This document shows, one piece after another, positions 45,164 through 55,769 of a stretch of DNA of 64,000 bases. Position 1 is the stretch's first letter. Every line of letters starts with the position of its first letter. Under the pieces are notes generated by a model. It did no database searches, had not been told where the DNA came from, and saw only the letters and a list, made by a program, of their open reading frames with translations. The position numbers and the translations under genes are program-made. Source of the DNA: Hyphomonas beringensis (GTDB taxonomy: Bacteria > Pseudomonadota > Alphaproteobacteria > Caulobacterales > Hyphomonadaceae); NCBI RefSeq assembly GCF_000682755.1, contig NZ_AWFF01000043.1, forward strand, positions 1 to 64,000, read 5' to 3'.

Positions 45164-45870
45164 ACCGAGCCTTCCAGTGGCGCTGCAACCCGCACGAGAC
45201 GACTTTCAAAGACCGTCTCGAACGCGTCCTTCAGCGCCATATCGACCTCCGCCAGCGTGGCGGGAATGCCAAGGTCCACCAGGCTGGTCACGCCATAGCG
45301 CGGGTCAGCGATGCCGCACGGGGTGATGCCGGAGAAATGCTCCAGCTCCGGTTCCACGTTCAGGGAAATTCCGTGGAAGCTGACCCATTTCTTCAGGCGC
45401 ACGCCGATGGCGGCAATCTTGTCTTCGCGCAGCGGGCCGCCAGCCTGTGTCCGGTCTACCCAGACGCCCACGCGGCCATCTCTGGGGCCTGACTCGACAT
45501 TGAAGGCGCCCAGCGCAGCAATGATCCAGGCTTCCAGATTCTGCACGAAAGCACGTACATCGCGCCCACGGCGGGCAACATCGACCATCACATAGGCCAC
45601 ACGCTGGCCGGGGCCGTGATAGGTATACTGGCCGCCACGACCGGCATCGAAAACCGGGAACCGATTGGCGTCTCGCAGGTCTTCAGGCTTGGCCGAGGTG
45701 CCGGACGTATAGAGCGGCGGATGCTCCAGGAACCACACCAGATCCGGCGCGCCATCCTCACGAATTGCGCGGGCGCGGGCCTCCATGAACTGGACGGCGG
45801 CTTCGTAAGGGACCTGGCTGTCAGAGACGGCCCATTCGGTGTCTGGAAATTTCTGCATCACGGGAGGCAT
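45148..45870 (-). CDS. lipB: Octanoyltransferase LipB
   Basis: LipB transfers octanoyl groups from acyl carrier protein to lipoyl domains, the first step of lipoate assembly. The protein (240 aa) shows [18 protein letters not shown], the nucleotide-like [17 protein letters not shown], the lysine in [18 protein letters not shown], and the catalytic Cys in FSGITPCGI. The start is ATG 45870, with ATG 45858 the alternative. The frame is open further upstream but overlaps the tRNA-Leu gene. It converges on DUF805 array member 4 by 16 bp. Confidence 0.93.
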   Translation of the reverse strand: MPPVMQKFPDTEWAVSDSQVPYEAAVQFMEARARAIREDGAPDLVWFLEHPPLYTSGTSAKPEDLRDANRFPVFDAGRGGQYTYHGPGQRVAYVMVDVARRGRDVRAFVQNLEAWIIAALGAFNVESGPRDGRVGVWVDRTQAGGPLREDKIAAIGVRLKKWVSFHGISLNVEPELEHFSGITPCGIADPRYGVTSLVDLGIPATLAEVDMALKDAFETVFESRLVRVAAPLEGSVQAVV

Positions 45871-45943
45871 ATAGGCGACATTCGGGGCTTCACAAAGGGC
45901 TGGTGTCGCCTTATACGGCCCGTCTGCCTCGAATGAGAAATGT

Positions 45944-46028
45944 GCGGTCGTGGCGGAATTGGTAGACGCGCAGCGTTGAGGTCGCTGTGGGGCAACCCGT
46001 GGAGGTTCGAGTCCTCTCGACCGCACCA
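45944..46028 (+). tRNA. tRNA-Leu (anticodon GAG)
   Basis: The acceptor stem GCGGTCG (45944-45950) pairs with CGACCGC (46018-46024), followed by A and an encoded CCA. The anticodon stem CAGCG/CGCTG encloses TTGAGGT, giving anticodon GAG. A long variable arm and the T arm GGAGG TTCGAGT CCTCT fit a leucine tRNA. Confidence 0.95.
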
Positions 46029-46029
46029 T

Positions 46030-46686
46030 TCATTTCCTGAAAACATCAATCTGATGTCGCCGCGCTGCGGCTACGCAGTCCGTTTCAGGATCTCGCTCTT
46101 CCTCTCCAGCTTCGGCCATGGCGGAATAGGGAGTCACCGTAAAATGCGTCAGCAGCTCTTGCGCAGGGGCGTAGTCCGGCGCGAGGCGTGTGGCTTCCAG
46201 CAAATCAAGATAGGCGGCCTTTGTATTATCGCGCTGCAGCTGTGCCGTAGCGCGATTGTACAGGGCTGTGGGCATAAGGTCGGGCGAGACGCCATTCAGG
46301 TCTGACAGCAGGGTTGCGGCCTCTTCGGCGCGCTCCAGCCGGATCAGGGCGGCGCTGAGGCTTATGACGCTGTCTTTTGGCGCCCCAAGATCCTGCGCTT
46401 TGGAGAGGTGAATGACGGCCTCTTCCAGATTGCCCAAGCGCAGGCGCACCGTCCCCGCATTGGCCAGGGCAGCCGCGCGGCCTTTGGCGGTGAGGTCCGG
46501 CTGCGCTGCGCCTTCATCGCACAGATGCAGCAGACGCAGGGAAGCTCCATCCGTGCGTGCCAGTTCGTCGGCGCATTCACTGGCGGGGCTGGTGCCGGCC
46601 CGGTAAATGTCTGGCCCGGCGAGGGCGGGTATGGCTGCCAGTCCGAACAGGCCGGAGAGGAGGAAGGCGCGGACGGTGGATCGCAT
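46030..46686 (-). CDS. Secreted TPR-repeat protein, unknown function
   Basis: The 218-aa product has a signal peptide (LFGLAAIPALAG) and about three tetratricopeptide-like repeats: AAALANAGTVRLRLGNLEEAVIHLSKAQDLG, SAALIRLERAEEAATLLSDL and ALYNRATAQLQRDNTKAAYLDLLEATRLAPDY. These usually mediate protein contacts. The ATG at 46686 is preceded by GGAG at six bases. A second ATG is at 46698. Its promoter region holds repeats shared with the divergent marR gene. It ends next to the converging tRNA-Leu. Confidence 0.75.
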   Translation of the reverse strand: MRSTVRAFLLSGLFGLAAIPALAGPDIYRAGTSPASECADELARTDGASLRLLHLCDEGAAQPDLTAKGRAAALANAGTVRLRLGNLEEAVIHLSKAQDLGAPKDSVISLSAALIRLERAEEAATLLSDLNGVSPDLMPTALYNRATAQLQRDNTKAAYLDLLEATRLAPDYAPAQELLTHFTVTPYSAMAEAGEEERDPETDCVAAARRHQIDVFRK

Positions 46687-46701
46687 GAGAAACTCCATTA
46701 G

Positions 46702-46844
46702 TGTATATGCACGACAAAAATCGTGCTGCATTGGGAAGAAAAGTCCCGCCCGGTGTGGGGTTCCGGGCGGGGGTAGTGATGCCGCCGCGTTACGGGAAAA
46801 CCGCCTGAGTGACGAAAGCGACGACAATTATGATGTATATGCAC
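46702..46844. promoter_or_regulatory. Repeat-rich control region between the TPR gene and marR
   Basis: The 11-mer TGTATATGCAC occurs twice, at 46702-46712 and 46834-46844, in the 234-bp divergent interval. The first copy lies in the near-palindrome GTGTATATGCAC. It overlaps a perfect inverted repeat GCACGA (46709-46714) with TCGTGC (46721-46726). The second copy is inside GTATATGCACTATAC, arms GTATA/TATAC. Such sites are candidates for autoregulation by the MarR protein. No binding data exist here. Confidence 0.5.
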
Positions 46845-46920
46845 TATACTGCGTAATCAAGATAGAAGAGGGAATTCCTTTCATTAGAAATACTGAACAT
46901 ATTGAAGTTTCCGCGCGGGC

Positions 46921-47364
46921 ATGTATCTACACGTTATGAGCACTTCTTCGATGCATGATGATGTCACCGGACGCTGCACAGCCGGGCGTCTGCTGCGGGC
47001 TGCACGCCGCATTACCCGGGAATATGATGACGCGCTGCGTCCTGTCGGCCTGACAGTGACGCAGTTCGGCCTGCTCAATGCAGTCGGTCGTTACGAGCCT
47101 GACTCCATCTCCGAACTGGCGGACCTGCTGGCGCTGGATCGCACAACGCTGTCGCGAAACCTGAAGCCTCTGGAGAAGGCTGGCCTCATCTTCCGAGGGG
47201 AAGAGAGCGAAGGCCGCCGTCGCCGCTTGCTGCTGACCACATTGGGGGTACGCCGTCTGGAAGAGGCCTATCCGCTTTGGCAGGAGGTGCAGGACCGCAC
47301 CGAAGCCCGACTGGGGGAAGAAGGCCGGAACCATCTGAAGGCCGGTCTGAACGCGCTCCGCTAA
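46921..47364 (+). CDS. MarR-family transcriptional regulator
   Basis: The 147-aa protein has a winged helix-turn-helix core: LTVTQFGLLNAVGRY, SISELADLLALDRTTLSRNLKPLEKAGLI for helix-turn-helix and recognition helix, and a wing, ESEGRRRRLLLTTLG. N- and C-terminal helices for dimerisation are present. MarR proteins repress divergent genes and respond to small ligands or oxidants. The divergent TPR-protein gene and the repeats between them suggest local control. The start could be 46921 or ATG 46936. Neither has a clear ribosome binding site. Confidence 0.85.
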   Translation: MYLHVMSTSSMHDDVTGRCTAGRLLRAARRITREYDDALRPVGLTVTQFGLLNAVGRYEPDSISELADLLALDRTTLSRNLKPLEKAGLIFRGEESEGRRRRLLLTTLGVRRLEEAYPLWQEVQDRTEARLGEEGRNHLKAGLNALR

Positions 47365-47509
47365 TGCGGTCAGGCCTGAGCGGGGAGGGGCGCCAATTTC
47401 CACCCCGGTCCGCCTGCCTTGTGGAAGCCCTGTGAGATTCGCGCGAATCCCTGCTAGGTCAACGTAATCGGGCCTTGCCGCATTGGCTGTAGCCCGGCAA
47501 GAGAGCGCC

Positions 47510-48892
47510 ATGACTGAAACGCCCACCCAGCCGACGCAGGCCGCCGAGACGCCGAATGTCGATCCGGTCCTGCTGGACGATCTCATCGATGCGGTCGATG
47601 AGCGCGATACGCGCTGGCTGGCGCGCACACTTCAGCGCATGCACCCTGCGGATGCCGCAGACCTTCTGGAAGCGCTGTCCTTTGACACCTTCTCCGAGGC
47701 CGTTGAGCTGCTCGGCGGAGAATTGCCCGCCGACATCCTGATCGAGCTGCGCGATTCCTATCGGGAAGAGGCCGTTGAGGTTCTGCCGGACGCGGCCGTG
47801 GCCAGTGCGCTCGATGAACTCGATTCAGATGATGCGACGACCATTCTGGAAGACCTTGAGGATGAACGCCGCGAGCGCATCCTGGAAGACCTGGCGCCGA
47901 TTGACCGGGCTCAGCTGGAGCGCGGCCTCTCCTATGAAGAGGAAACGGCCGGCCGTCTCATGCAGACGGAATTCGTCGCCGCGCCGGAATACTGGACCGT
48001 TGGCCATGCCATCGACCACGCCCGGGCTTTGGGCGAAGAACTGCCGGAAGTTTTCTACGAACTCTACGTGACCGATCCGGGCCACCGCCTGCTGGGGACG
48101 GTCTCGCTGGCCACCTTGCTGCGCACCCCTCGTGATGTGCAGCTGTCAGACATTATGGAAGATCCGCTCTCCACCCTGAAGCCGGAGATGGACCAGGAAG
48201 AGGTGGCCTTCCAGTTCCGAAAATACTCACTGGCCTCTGCGCCGGTGACCGATGATGGCGGCCGTCTTGTCGGTATGATCACCGTCGATGACATGGTCGA
48301 TGTCATGCAGGAAGAAAACGCCGAAGACCTGCTCTCTCTTTTGAACGTGAACTCGGCCGATGGCGCGGACACGGTATGGGATACTGTGAAGGCCCGCGCC
48401 CCGTGGCTGGGCGTCAATCTGTTCACGGCCTTCATCTCGTCTGCCATCATTTCGCTGTTTGAGGCGACGATTGCCCAGATTGTGGCATTGGCTGTCCTGA
48501 TGCCGGTTGTGGCGGCGCTGGGTGGCAATGCCGGCAGTCAGGGCCTGGCCGTTGCCGTGCGCGCGATTGCTGAGCGTCAGCTGGATGGTGACGCAGCCCG
48601 TCGCGCGGTCTGGCGCGAAGTGACCAGTGCGCTGGTTAATGGCCTGATTTTCGCGGTGGGGGTCGGGCTGATTTCGCTGGTCTGGTTCCGTGATATCGAA
48701 CTGGCGCTTGTGATGGGGGCGGCGATGCTCGCGACATTCATCTGGGCGGGCTTCTCCGGCATTCTCGTGCCCCTGGGGCTGAAGCGTCTTGGGGCAGACC
48801 CTGCGGTCGCCTCGTCCGTCTTCGTGCTGACGCTGACAGATGTGATGGCCTTCTTCAGTTTTCTCGGGCTTGCCACGATCGTCCTGTTGTAA
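47510..48892 (+). CDS. mgtE: Magnesium transporter MgtE
   Basis: The 460-aa protein has the MgtE architecture: an N-terminal superhelical domain with repeats such as ADLLEALSFDTFSEAVELLGGE, then a pair of CBS domains (about residues 130-255). A five-helix transmembrane region follows with NAGSQGLAVAVRAIAERQL, and the conserved pore stretch is near residue 345. The CBS and N domains should sense cytoplasmic Mg2+ and gate the channel. The ATG at 47510 fits the family; 47483 is less likely. It appears to be a single-gene unit. Confidence 0.93.
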   Translation: MTETPTQPTQAAETPNVDPVLLDDLIDAVDERDTRWLARTLQRMHPADAADLLEALSFDTFSEAVELLGGELPADILIELRDSYREEAVEVLPDAAVASALDELDSDDATTILEDLEDERRERILEDLAPIDRAQLERGLSYEEETAGRLMQTEFVAAPEYWTVGHAIDHARALGEELPEVFYELYVTDPGHRLLGTVSLATLLRTPRDVQLSDIMEDPLSTLKPEMDQEEVAFQFRKYSLASAPVTDDGGRLVGMITVDDMVDVMQEENAEDLLSLLNVNSADGADTVWDTVKARAPWLGVNLFTAFISSAIISLFEATIAQIVALAVLMPVVAALGGNAGSQGLAVAVRAIAERQLDGDAARRAVWREVTSALVNGLIFAVGVGLISLVWFRDIELALVMGAAMLATFIWAGFSGILVPLGLKRLGADPAVASSVFVLTLTDVMAFFSFLGLATIVLL

Positions 48893-48999
48893 ACAGGCGT
48901 TTTTTTCGCTGTTTCTCGCCCCTCGGGTGAATGGGCGCGAGTTTTGCAGCACTGGCAGGTAGTTAAAAGTCCAAGTGTTTCAAAATGGGATGCCGCTGC

Positions 49000-50190
49000 A
49001 TGGCCCGGCAAATGCGCACATCAGATAAGGGGGTCGAGCTTATCAAGAGCTTCGAAGGCTTCCGTGCGCGCGCCAGCCGCCTGCCGGACGGACGCTGGCT
49101 GATCGGCTATGGCCATACCGAAACCGCACGCGCCGGCCTGACCGTCGGTGCCTTTGATGCCGAGCTGATCCTGCGTTTCCATGATCTCAAACAGGTCGAA
49201 GACGTGCTGTACACCTGCGTGTTCACACCGCTCAGCCAGAACGAATTCGATGCGCTGGCCTCCTTTGTCTTCAATATCGGGTCAGAGGCTTTCGAGTCGT
49301 CTGATGTGCTGGCTTTTCTCAATTCGGGCGACCGCATTCTGGCAAGCGAAGCGATGATGAGCTGGCGCCGGGGCAGCGTTGATGGCCAGGCCCGCATTAT
49401 TGATGCGCTGGCGCGTCGCCGGGCCGCCGAAATTGCGCTCTTCCTGTCCCAGTCTGGCGGGCCGGTTGCCATTCCAGGCGCGCTGGTGCGTCCGGAGCGC
49501 GACCCGCATTCCGGCGTGGCCATGCCGCGGGAAAAGCCGATCATAGTTGAGGCCCGCACGGAAGCTGACCGTTTGCGCGCTGCGCGCCCGGCTGATCGGG
49601 AGACTGCGCCGCAAGCCGCTGCCCGCGCCGTGGCCGAGCGCCTGACGCGTATCCTGGGTGAGAATGCCTCGCGCGCCTCAGGCGAGCAGGCGGAACAGGA
49701 AAGCGGCGATCCGACCGTGGATGAGATCACCCGCGCCGTGTCTGCTCTGGCAGATCCGGAGGGGACGAATGAAGCGCCGCCGCCTGCTTCCATGTCAGAG
49801 CGCCACCGCCAGGCCCGCCAATCCGCGCCTGAGTTCGATGCCTCCCTCAGCCTGGAGCCTTTGCGCCTGCCGGAAACAGACCGCCGCCTGATTGATGATC
49901 TGGCCCCGATCTATGTTGACCCGGCCAAGGCAGAGCCACCCCTGGATGATCGCCCGCTTGGGTTCGACAAGGGGCAAGGCAATCTGCGCTGGGTGCCGTT
50001 TGCCTTGCTGGCCGGTCTTGGCATGGTTGGACTCTATGAGGGGATGCGCCGGTTCGTTGGCACAGCCGCAAACCATATGGGTCAGGCTGCGACGCAATCC
50101 TATGCTGGGCCATTGATTGCGCTCGGCAGCGGCTTTCTGCTTTTCGTGTCCGTCTACTACCTCTATCGTATGCTGGCAGAACAAGAATAG
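49000..50190 (+). CDS. spmX: SpmX-like muramidase-domain polarity protein
   Basis: The 396-aa product has an N-terminal GH24 lysozyme-like domain (about residues 7-150) with IKSFEGFRARASRLPDGRWL and GYGHT, TPLSQNEFDALASFVFNIG, and ALARRRAAEIALFL. A charged linker (150-325) is followed by two C-terminal membrane segments (about 335-355 and 365-390). This is the architecture of Caulobacter SpmX, which uses its muramidase domain to localise DivJ at the old pole. Glu19 is kept, but the Asp and Thr of the phage-lysozyme catalytic triad are not clearly conserved (Leu34 sits where Thr is expected). Start ATG 49000 is tentative; 48985 is possible. It lies just upstream of liuA. Confidence 0.78.
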   Translation: MARQMRTSDKGVELIKSFEGFRARASRLPDGRWLIGYGHTETARAGLTVGAFDAELILRFHDLKQVEDVLYTCVFTPLSQNEFDALASFVFNIGSEAFESSDVLAFLNSGDRILASEAMMSWRRGSVDGQARIIDALARRRAAEIALFLSQSGGPVAIPGALVRPERDPHSGVAMPREKPIIVEARTEADRLRAARPADRETAPQAAARAVAERLTRILGENASRASGEQAEQESGDPTVDEITRAVSALADPEGTNEAPPPASMSERHRQARQSAPEFDASLSLEPLRLPETDRRLIDDLAPIYVDPAKAEPPLDDRPLGFDKGQGNLRWVPFALLAGLGMVGLYEGMRRFVGTAANHMGQAATQSYAGPLIALGSGFLLFVSVYYLYRMLAEQE

Positions 50191-50226
50191 GCTGACAGGG
50201 CGGGAAAGCCTTGCTAGGGCAGGGCC

Positions 50227-51399
50227 ATGATTCCGAACACATATCCCACTTTGAACTTCGATCTCGGCGAAACTGCCGACATGATCCGTGAAACTGTGGC
50301 AAGTTTTGCCCAAAACGAAATCGCGCCGCGCGCCGCTGAAATCGACCGGACGGATACCTTCCCGCGAGACCTGTTGCCCAAGATGGGTGAGCTGGGCCTG
50401 CTGGGCATCACGGTTGAAGAAGAATGGGGCGGAACGGGCCTCGGCTATCTTGAGCATGTCGTCGCGATGGAGGAAATCTCCCGCGCGTCTGCGTCCGTGG
50501 GCCTCTCCTATGGCGCGCATTCGAATCTCTGTGTGAACCAGATCCGCCGCTGGGGCAGTGACGACCAGAAGGCCCGTTACCTGCCAAAGCTGATGAGCGG
50601 GGAGCATCTCGGCTCGCTCGCGATGAGCGAAAGCGGGGCCGGCTCTGACGTCGTGTCCATGAAGCTGCGCGCCGAGAAAAAAGGTGACCGCTATGTGCTG
50701 AACGGCACCAAGATGTGGATCACCAATGCGCCGGATGCCGACACGCTGGTCGTCTATGCCAAGACAGAGCCGGATGCCGGATCAAAAGGCATCACCGCCT
50801 TCCTGATTGAGCGTGACATGAAAGGTTTCTCCGTCGCGCAGAAGCTCGACAAGCTGGGCATGCGCGGGTCGGAAACCGGCGAGCTTGTGTTCGAAGACTG
50901 CGAAGTGCCGGAAGAGAATATCATGGGGCCGCTGAATGGCGGGGCCCGTGTCCTGATGAGCGGCCTCGACTATGAGCGCGCCGTTCTGTCTGCTGGTCCG
51001 ACCGGTATCATGCAGGCCTGTATGGACGTCGTGATCCCGTACATCCACGACCGCAAACAATTCGGCCAGTCGATCGGTGAGTTTCAGCTGATCCAGGGCA
51101 AGGTCGCCGACATGTATGTCCAGATGAACGCGGCCAAGGCCTATGTCTATGCCGTCGCCAAATCCTGCGACCGGGGCGAGACGACCCGCAAGGATGCTGC
51201 AGGGGCCATTCTGTACGCGGCTGAAACCGCGACGAAGCTGGCGCTGGATGCGATCCAGATCCTCGGCGGCAATGGCTATATCAACGAATACCCGACCGGG
51301 CGCCTTCTGCGCGACGCCAAGCTCTACGAGATTGGGGCAGGGACATCCGAAATCCGCCGCTGGCTGATCGGCCGCGAACTCTTCGGCGAGACGGCGTAG
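50227..51399 (+). CDS. liuA: Isovaleryl-CoA dehydrogenase
   Basis: The 390-aa flavoenzyme oxidises isovaleryl-CoA to 3-methylcrotonyl-CoA in leucine breakdown. Acyl-CoA dehydrogenase signatures are present: [41 protein letters not shown] and YLPK...[22 protein letters not shown]. The catalytic base is Glu250 in [13 protein letters not shown], the position that distinguishes isovaleryl-CoA dehydrogenases. liuB, liuC and liuD follow in the next 10 kb. It lies 37 bp after spmX, and the patatin gene on the other strand starts the interruption. Confidence 0.93.
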   Translation: MIPNTYPTLNFDLGETADMIRETVASFAQNEIAPRAAEIDRTDTFPRDLLPKMGELGLLGITVEEEWGGTGLGYLEHVVAMEEISRASASVGLSYGAHSNLCVNQIRRWGSDDQKARYLPKLMSGEHLGSLAMSESGAGSDVVSMKLRAEKKGDRYVLNGTKMWITNAPDADTLVVYAKTEPDAGSKGITAFLIERDMKGFSVAQKLDKLGMRGSETGELVFEDCEVPEENIMGPLNGGARVLMSGLDYERAVLSAGPTGIMQACMDVVIPYIHDRKQFGQSIGEFQLIQGKVADMYVQMNAAKAYVYAVAKSCDRGETTRKDAAGAILYAAETATKLALDAIQILGGNGYINEYPTGRLLRDAKLYEIGAGTSEIRRWLIGRELFGETA

Positions 51400-51402
51400 C
51401 GC

Positions 51403-53199
51403 TCAGGCTGCGCCGCTGATCGCCTTGATGTTCTTGTCCTTCAGGGCGTTGATCGTCGCCTCATAGCCAGCCTGGACGGTCTCTTCATAGATCTTCCAGT
51501 CACGCAACTGCACATCGGCCATGTCGGGCAGGATCAGCACATCCGTCATGTCGTGGCCGAATTGTGTATCTGCACGGATGGTTGCCGCGCGCATCAGCAG
51601 GCCGGCAATCGGCGGCGCGCTGGAGAACCCGTTCTTGAACACCCACTGGAAGAAGCCGGGCGGGTTGGCGAACTCTTCGACATCCATATTTTCCGGCTGG
51701 CGGGTCACGTCGGATCCGATGACGAGGCCGCGGTGCAGATCGCGCATCACATCGGCCGGGAAATTGTTCAGCACCGCGCCATCGACCAGCACATCCTTGC
51801 CGTCCACGACTGGCGGCAGGATACCGGGCAGGGAGATCGTCGCACGCAGGGCCTCGCGCAGCAGACCCGTGCGGTGAATGCGCGAGCTGCCGGAGGTCAG
51901 ATTGGTGGAGGTACAGAAGAAGGGCACTTTCAGGTCGCAGATATCCACTTCGCCGAAATGCTCCTTCAGGCGATGGTTGACGCGCGCGCCCTTCACCATG
52001 CCGACAACGGGCAGGTGATAGTCCCCCAACGGATTGGAATCGACAAAGGCCTTGCGGATGCGCTGTTCGATTTCCTCATCGCTCCAGCCCATCGCCACGC
52101 AGGCCGCGACGACTGAGCCCATGGACGCCCCGCCGGCAAAGTCGATAGGGATGCCCAGTTCTCTCAATGCTTTTACGACGCCGATATGTGAATAGGCCCG
52201 CGCGCCGCCGCCGGACAGGATCACGCCGACGGACACGCCGCACATGATGCGCGCCAGGCGGTTGCAGTCTTCACCCTCCATGCCGCTCCAGTGGAAGATG
52301 CGGCTGGCGCCCGCAGCAGACAGCCAGCGGCTGGCCGGGGCACCGGGACGATCCTCTGCATGGTGCAGCAGTATGACATCGACCAGTTTCAGGGCGCGGG
52401 CCGGGGATTCATCATCCGGCATCAGCGGATGGGAGGGGTGCGCATCTGCCCGGCCGACCACCCAGATCCGGTCAGCCTGCCGCGTCGACAGGCGATACCA
52501 GGCACTGTCGCCAATCGTCGAGACGAGGATGACCACATCATGCGTCTTCTCCAACTCGTCAAAATAGGCGGCCGGTTTGCCATCCCCCTGGCGATTGGTG
52601 ACGACAATGCATTTCTTGCCGAGCCGGTCGCAGGCCTGTTTCAGGGCGCGCGCCCGCAAGGAGAGATCAATCGTGGGGGAGGTGGCCACCAGCGCGAAGA
52701 CTTTCGGCGCAGCGCCCGCCACTCGCTCCATTGGCTTGCCCAGCCGCGTGATGATGATGCGAATCATCGATTCCAGCAATTCCGGCTCCGCGCGCACCAT
52801 CCGGTCCCAGCCCTTGCGGGAGACGCCGACGAGTTCGGTATCGCGGATGGCATAGACGGAACTGTTATGCGGGGCATCATTCGGCAGGCCGTCGCCGGTC
52901 AGGTCGATGCCGCCCTGGAAGAGAGACATTTCGCCTGCAGGCTCACCGGACCGGATATGTCCGATGAATTCCGTCTTGCCGTGCGGGCCTTGCCGGAAGA
53001 TGCCCAGCGTGCCGGACATGACGAAATACAGCGTGTCAGCTGGTTCGCCTGCCAGGAAGAGCGGCTTGCCTGCGGGAATTGAAAACCAGGTGGTTTCCTT
53101 GCCGGCGGCCTTCATGGCGCGGCCCGGCACATCCTTCAGAAAGGAGATCGCCTGGAGACGGGGAGTGATATCGGTGCCCATGTCCCAGAACATGCCCAT
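51403..53199 (-). CDS. Patatin-like phospholipase with N-terminal cyclic-nucleotide-binding domain
   Basis: The 598-aa product has an N-terminal cNMP-binding fold (about residues 15-130: LFLAGEPADTLYFVMSGTLGIF, GEPAGEMSLFQG). A middle segment follows, then a patatin domain with GVILSGGGARAYSHIGV (oxyanion hole), FAGGASMGSVVAACV (Ser359) and LVDGAVLNNFPADVM (catalytic Asp). This is the neuropathy-target-esterase-like class of bacterial lysophospholipases. The N-terminal domain may bind cyclic nucleotide, though key contacts were not checked. It runs opposite to the liu genes, between liuA and liuB. AAGGA precedes the start. Confidence 0.88.
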   Translation of the reverse strand: MGMFWDMGTDITPRLQAISFLKDVPGRAMKAAGKETTWFSIPAGKPLFLAGEPADTLYFVMSGTLGIFRQGPHGKTEFIGHIRSGEPAGEMSLFQGGIDLTGDGLPNDAPHNSSVYAIRDTELVGVSRKGWDRMVRAEPELLESMIRIIITRLGKPMERVAGAAPKVFALVATSPTIDLSLRARALKQACDRLGKKCIVVTNRQGDGKPAAYFDELEKTHDVVILVSTIGDSAWYRLSTRQADRIWVVGRADAHPSHPLMPDDESPARALKLVDVILLHHAEDRPGAPASRWLSAAGASRIFHWSGMEGEDCNRLARIMCGVSVGVILSGGGARAYSHIGVVKALRELGIPIDFAGGASMGSVVAACVAMGWSDEEIEQRIRKAFVDSNPLGDYHLPVVGMVKGARVNHRLKEHFGEVDICDLKVPFFCTSTNLTSGSSRIHRTGLLREALRATISLPGILPPVVDGKDVLVDGAVLNNFPADVMRDLHRGLVIGSDVTRQPENMDVEEFANPPGFFQWVFKNGFSSAPPIAGLLMRAATIRADTQFGHDMTDVLILPDMADVQLRDWKIYEETVQAGYEATINALKDKNIKAISGAA

Positions 53200-53248
53200 T
53201 CTGATATCCTTTTCATAGCCTTTGTCTTTCGCTTGTCTGTTTCAAATT

Positions 53249-53272
53249 CACGTGACGCCCGCGTGACACGTG
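53249..53272. promoter_or_regulatory. CACGTG-flanked inverted repeat upstream of liuB
   Basis: Two CACGTG boxes (53249-53254 and 53267-53272) flank a GTGACGC/GCGTGAC-like inner symmetry, centred about 55 bp before the liuB start. It lies between divergent starts of the patatin gene and liuB. It is a candidate regulator site. It does not match the LiuR consensus as I know it. Confidence 0.4.
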
Positions 53273-53317
53273 CGGCCCATGCGGCTAAGCAGGCTTAAAA
53301 TTCCAATGGGAGGCCTC

Positions 53318-54925
<1,608 letters not shown>

Positions 54926-55054
54926 GGAGCGCTGGCTGGCGCAATTATTACAATTCGTTCGTGAACCCCTTTTCACGCATCATTACCGGACTTCCGGCGT
55001 ACATTGAGCATGGCCGCTCTGGTCAGCGGCCGGAAACGTCAAAGGAGTTCGGAG

Positions 55055-55363
55055 ATGATCATGCGCACCAGCTTTCTTGTCACCGCAGCCATGTCGACGG
55101 CCCTGATGGGCCATGCAGGCGAAATGCCTGACTTCTCATTGCTGGACCTGGATGATGATGGTCTGATCACTGAGGATGAGTTTGTGAGCTACAAAGCCAA
55201 CGCGGGCATGGCCAGCGAGGCTGAAGCAAAAGCAAAGTTCACCAAGCTGGACCTCAATTCGAACGGGACTGTCTCCGAAGAGGAACTTGCCAAAGCTCTT
55301 GACGCATGGCGGGGACAGTCCGGGCCCAAGGAAGCGAGCAGGGTATCGACGCCTGATTGGTAG
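55055..55363 (+). CDS. Secreted EF-hand calcium-binding protein
   Basis: The 102-aa product has a signal peptide (TAAMSTALMGHAGE) and two EF-hand loops: DLDDDGLITEDEF and DLNSNGTVSEEEL, each with the Asp/Asn ligands at positions 1, 3, 5 and Glu at 12. It should be a periplasmic or extracellular Ca2+ buffer or sensor. The start has AAAGGAG seven bases upstream of ATG 55055. It sits in the middle of the leucine-degradation cluster without an obvious functional link. Confidence 0.8.
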   Translation: MIMRTSFLVTAAMSTALMGHAGEMPDFSLLDLDDDGLITEDEFVSYKANAGMASEAEAKAKFTKLDLNSNGTVSEEELAKALDAWRGQSGPKEASRVSTPDW

Positions 55364-55387
55364 TCTGCCTGCTCTGTCTTCCGAATG

Positions 55388-55419
55388 GGGGGCTCGCCGG
55401 TCCTGCGAGCCCCCTTTTT
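55388..55419 (+). terminator. Intrinsic terminator after the EF-hand gene
   Basis: GGGGGCTCGC pairs with GCGAGCCCCC over a seven-base loop, and TTTTT follows. It separates the EF-hand gene from the next small gene. Confidence 0.88.
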
Positions 55420-55466
55420 CCTGACCGCTTCTTGATTGCTGCGCCGGATACCTCACCTTGAAAAGG

Positions 55467-55697
55467 ATGGACGATAGAGAGATCACCCGCCTGCAGAAAC
55501 GTATCGCGCGGCAAGACCCCGGCACGTTTCACTTTCCTGAAATTTACGGGCCCGAATGGGACCAGCTCTATATCGGAGACAAGGTCCGCAAGGGCCGCGA
55601 TTTCCTTGAGGCCGTGCGGGCTGGCAAATTCCCCGGCGTCGAGGACACAGGCGAAAAGCGTAATGGCGGCCGCCTCTATCGCTGGCAGGGGGAATGA
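55467..55697 (+). CDS. Small protein, DUF1413-like, unknown
   Basis: The 76-aa product contains RIARQDPGTFHFPEIYGPEWDQLYIGDKVRKGRDFLEAVRAGKFPGVEDTG, which recalls the small DUF1413-type proteins, though this is from memory. The ATG at 55467 is preceded by GAAAAGG immediately before it, a poor spacing. A TTG at 55458 is the alternative start. No function is known. It is soluble and basic with a GGRLYRW tail. Confidence 0.6.
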   Translation: MDDREITRLQKRIARQDPGTFHFPEIYGPEWDQLYIGDKVRKGRDFLEAVRAGKFPGVEDTGEKRNGGRLYRWQGE

Positions 55698-55769
55698 GGC
55701 GGCAGGCATTCGCCTCTTCTCGACTCGGCCACGCGACGGTATGCACCCTGCAACTCAAAAGGGCAGGGC

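Noticed and set aside
45871-46029. N-terminal extension of the lipB frame to 46029
   Set aside because: It crosses the tRNA-Leu(GAG) gene on the other strand. Family homology begins at or after 45870.
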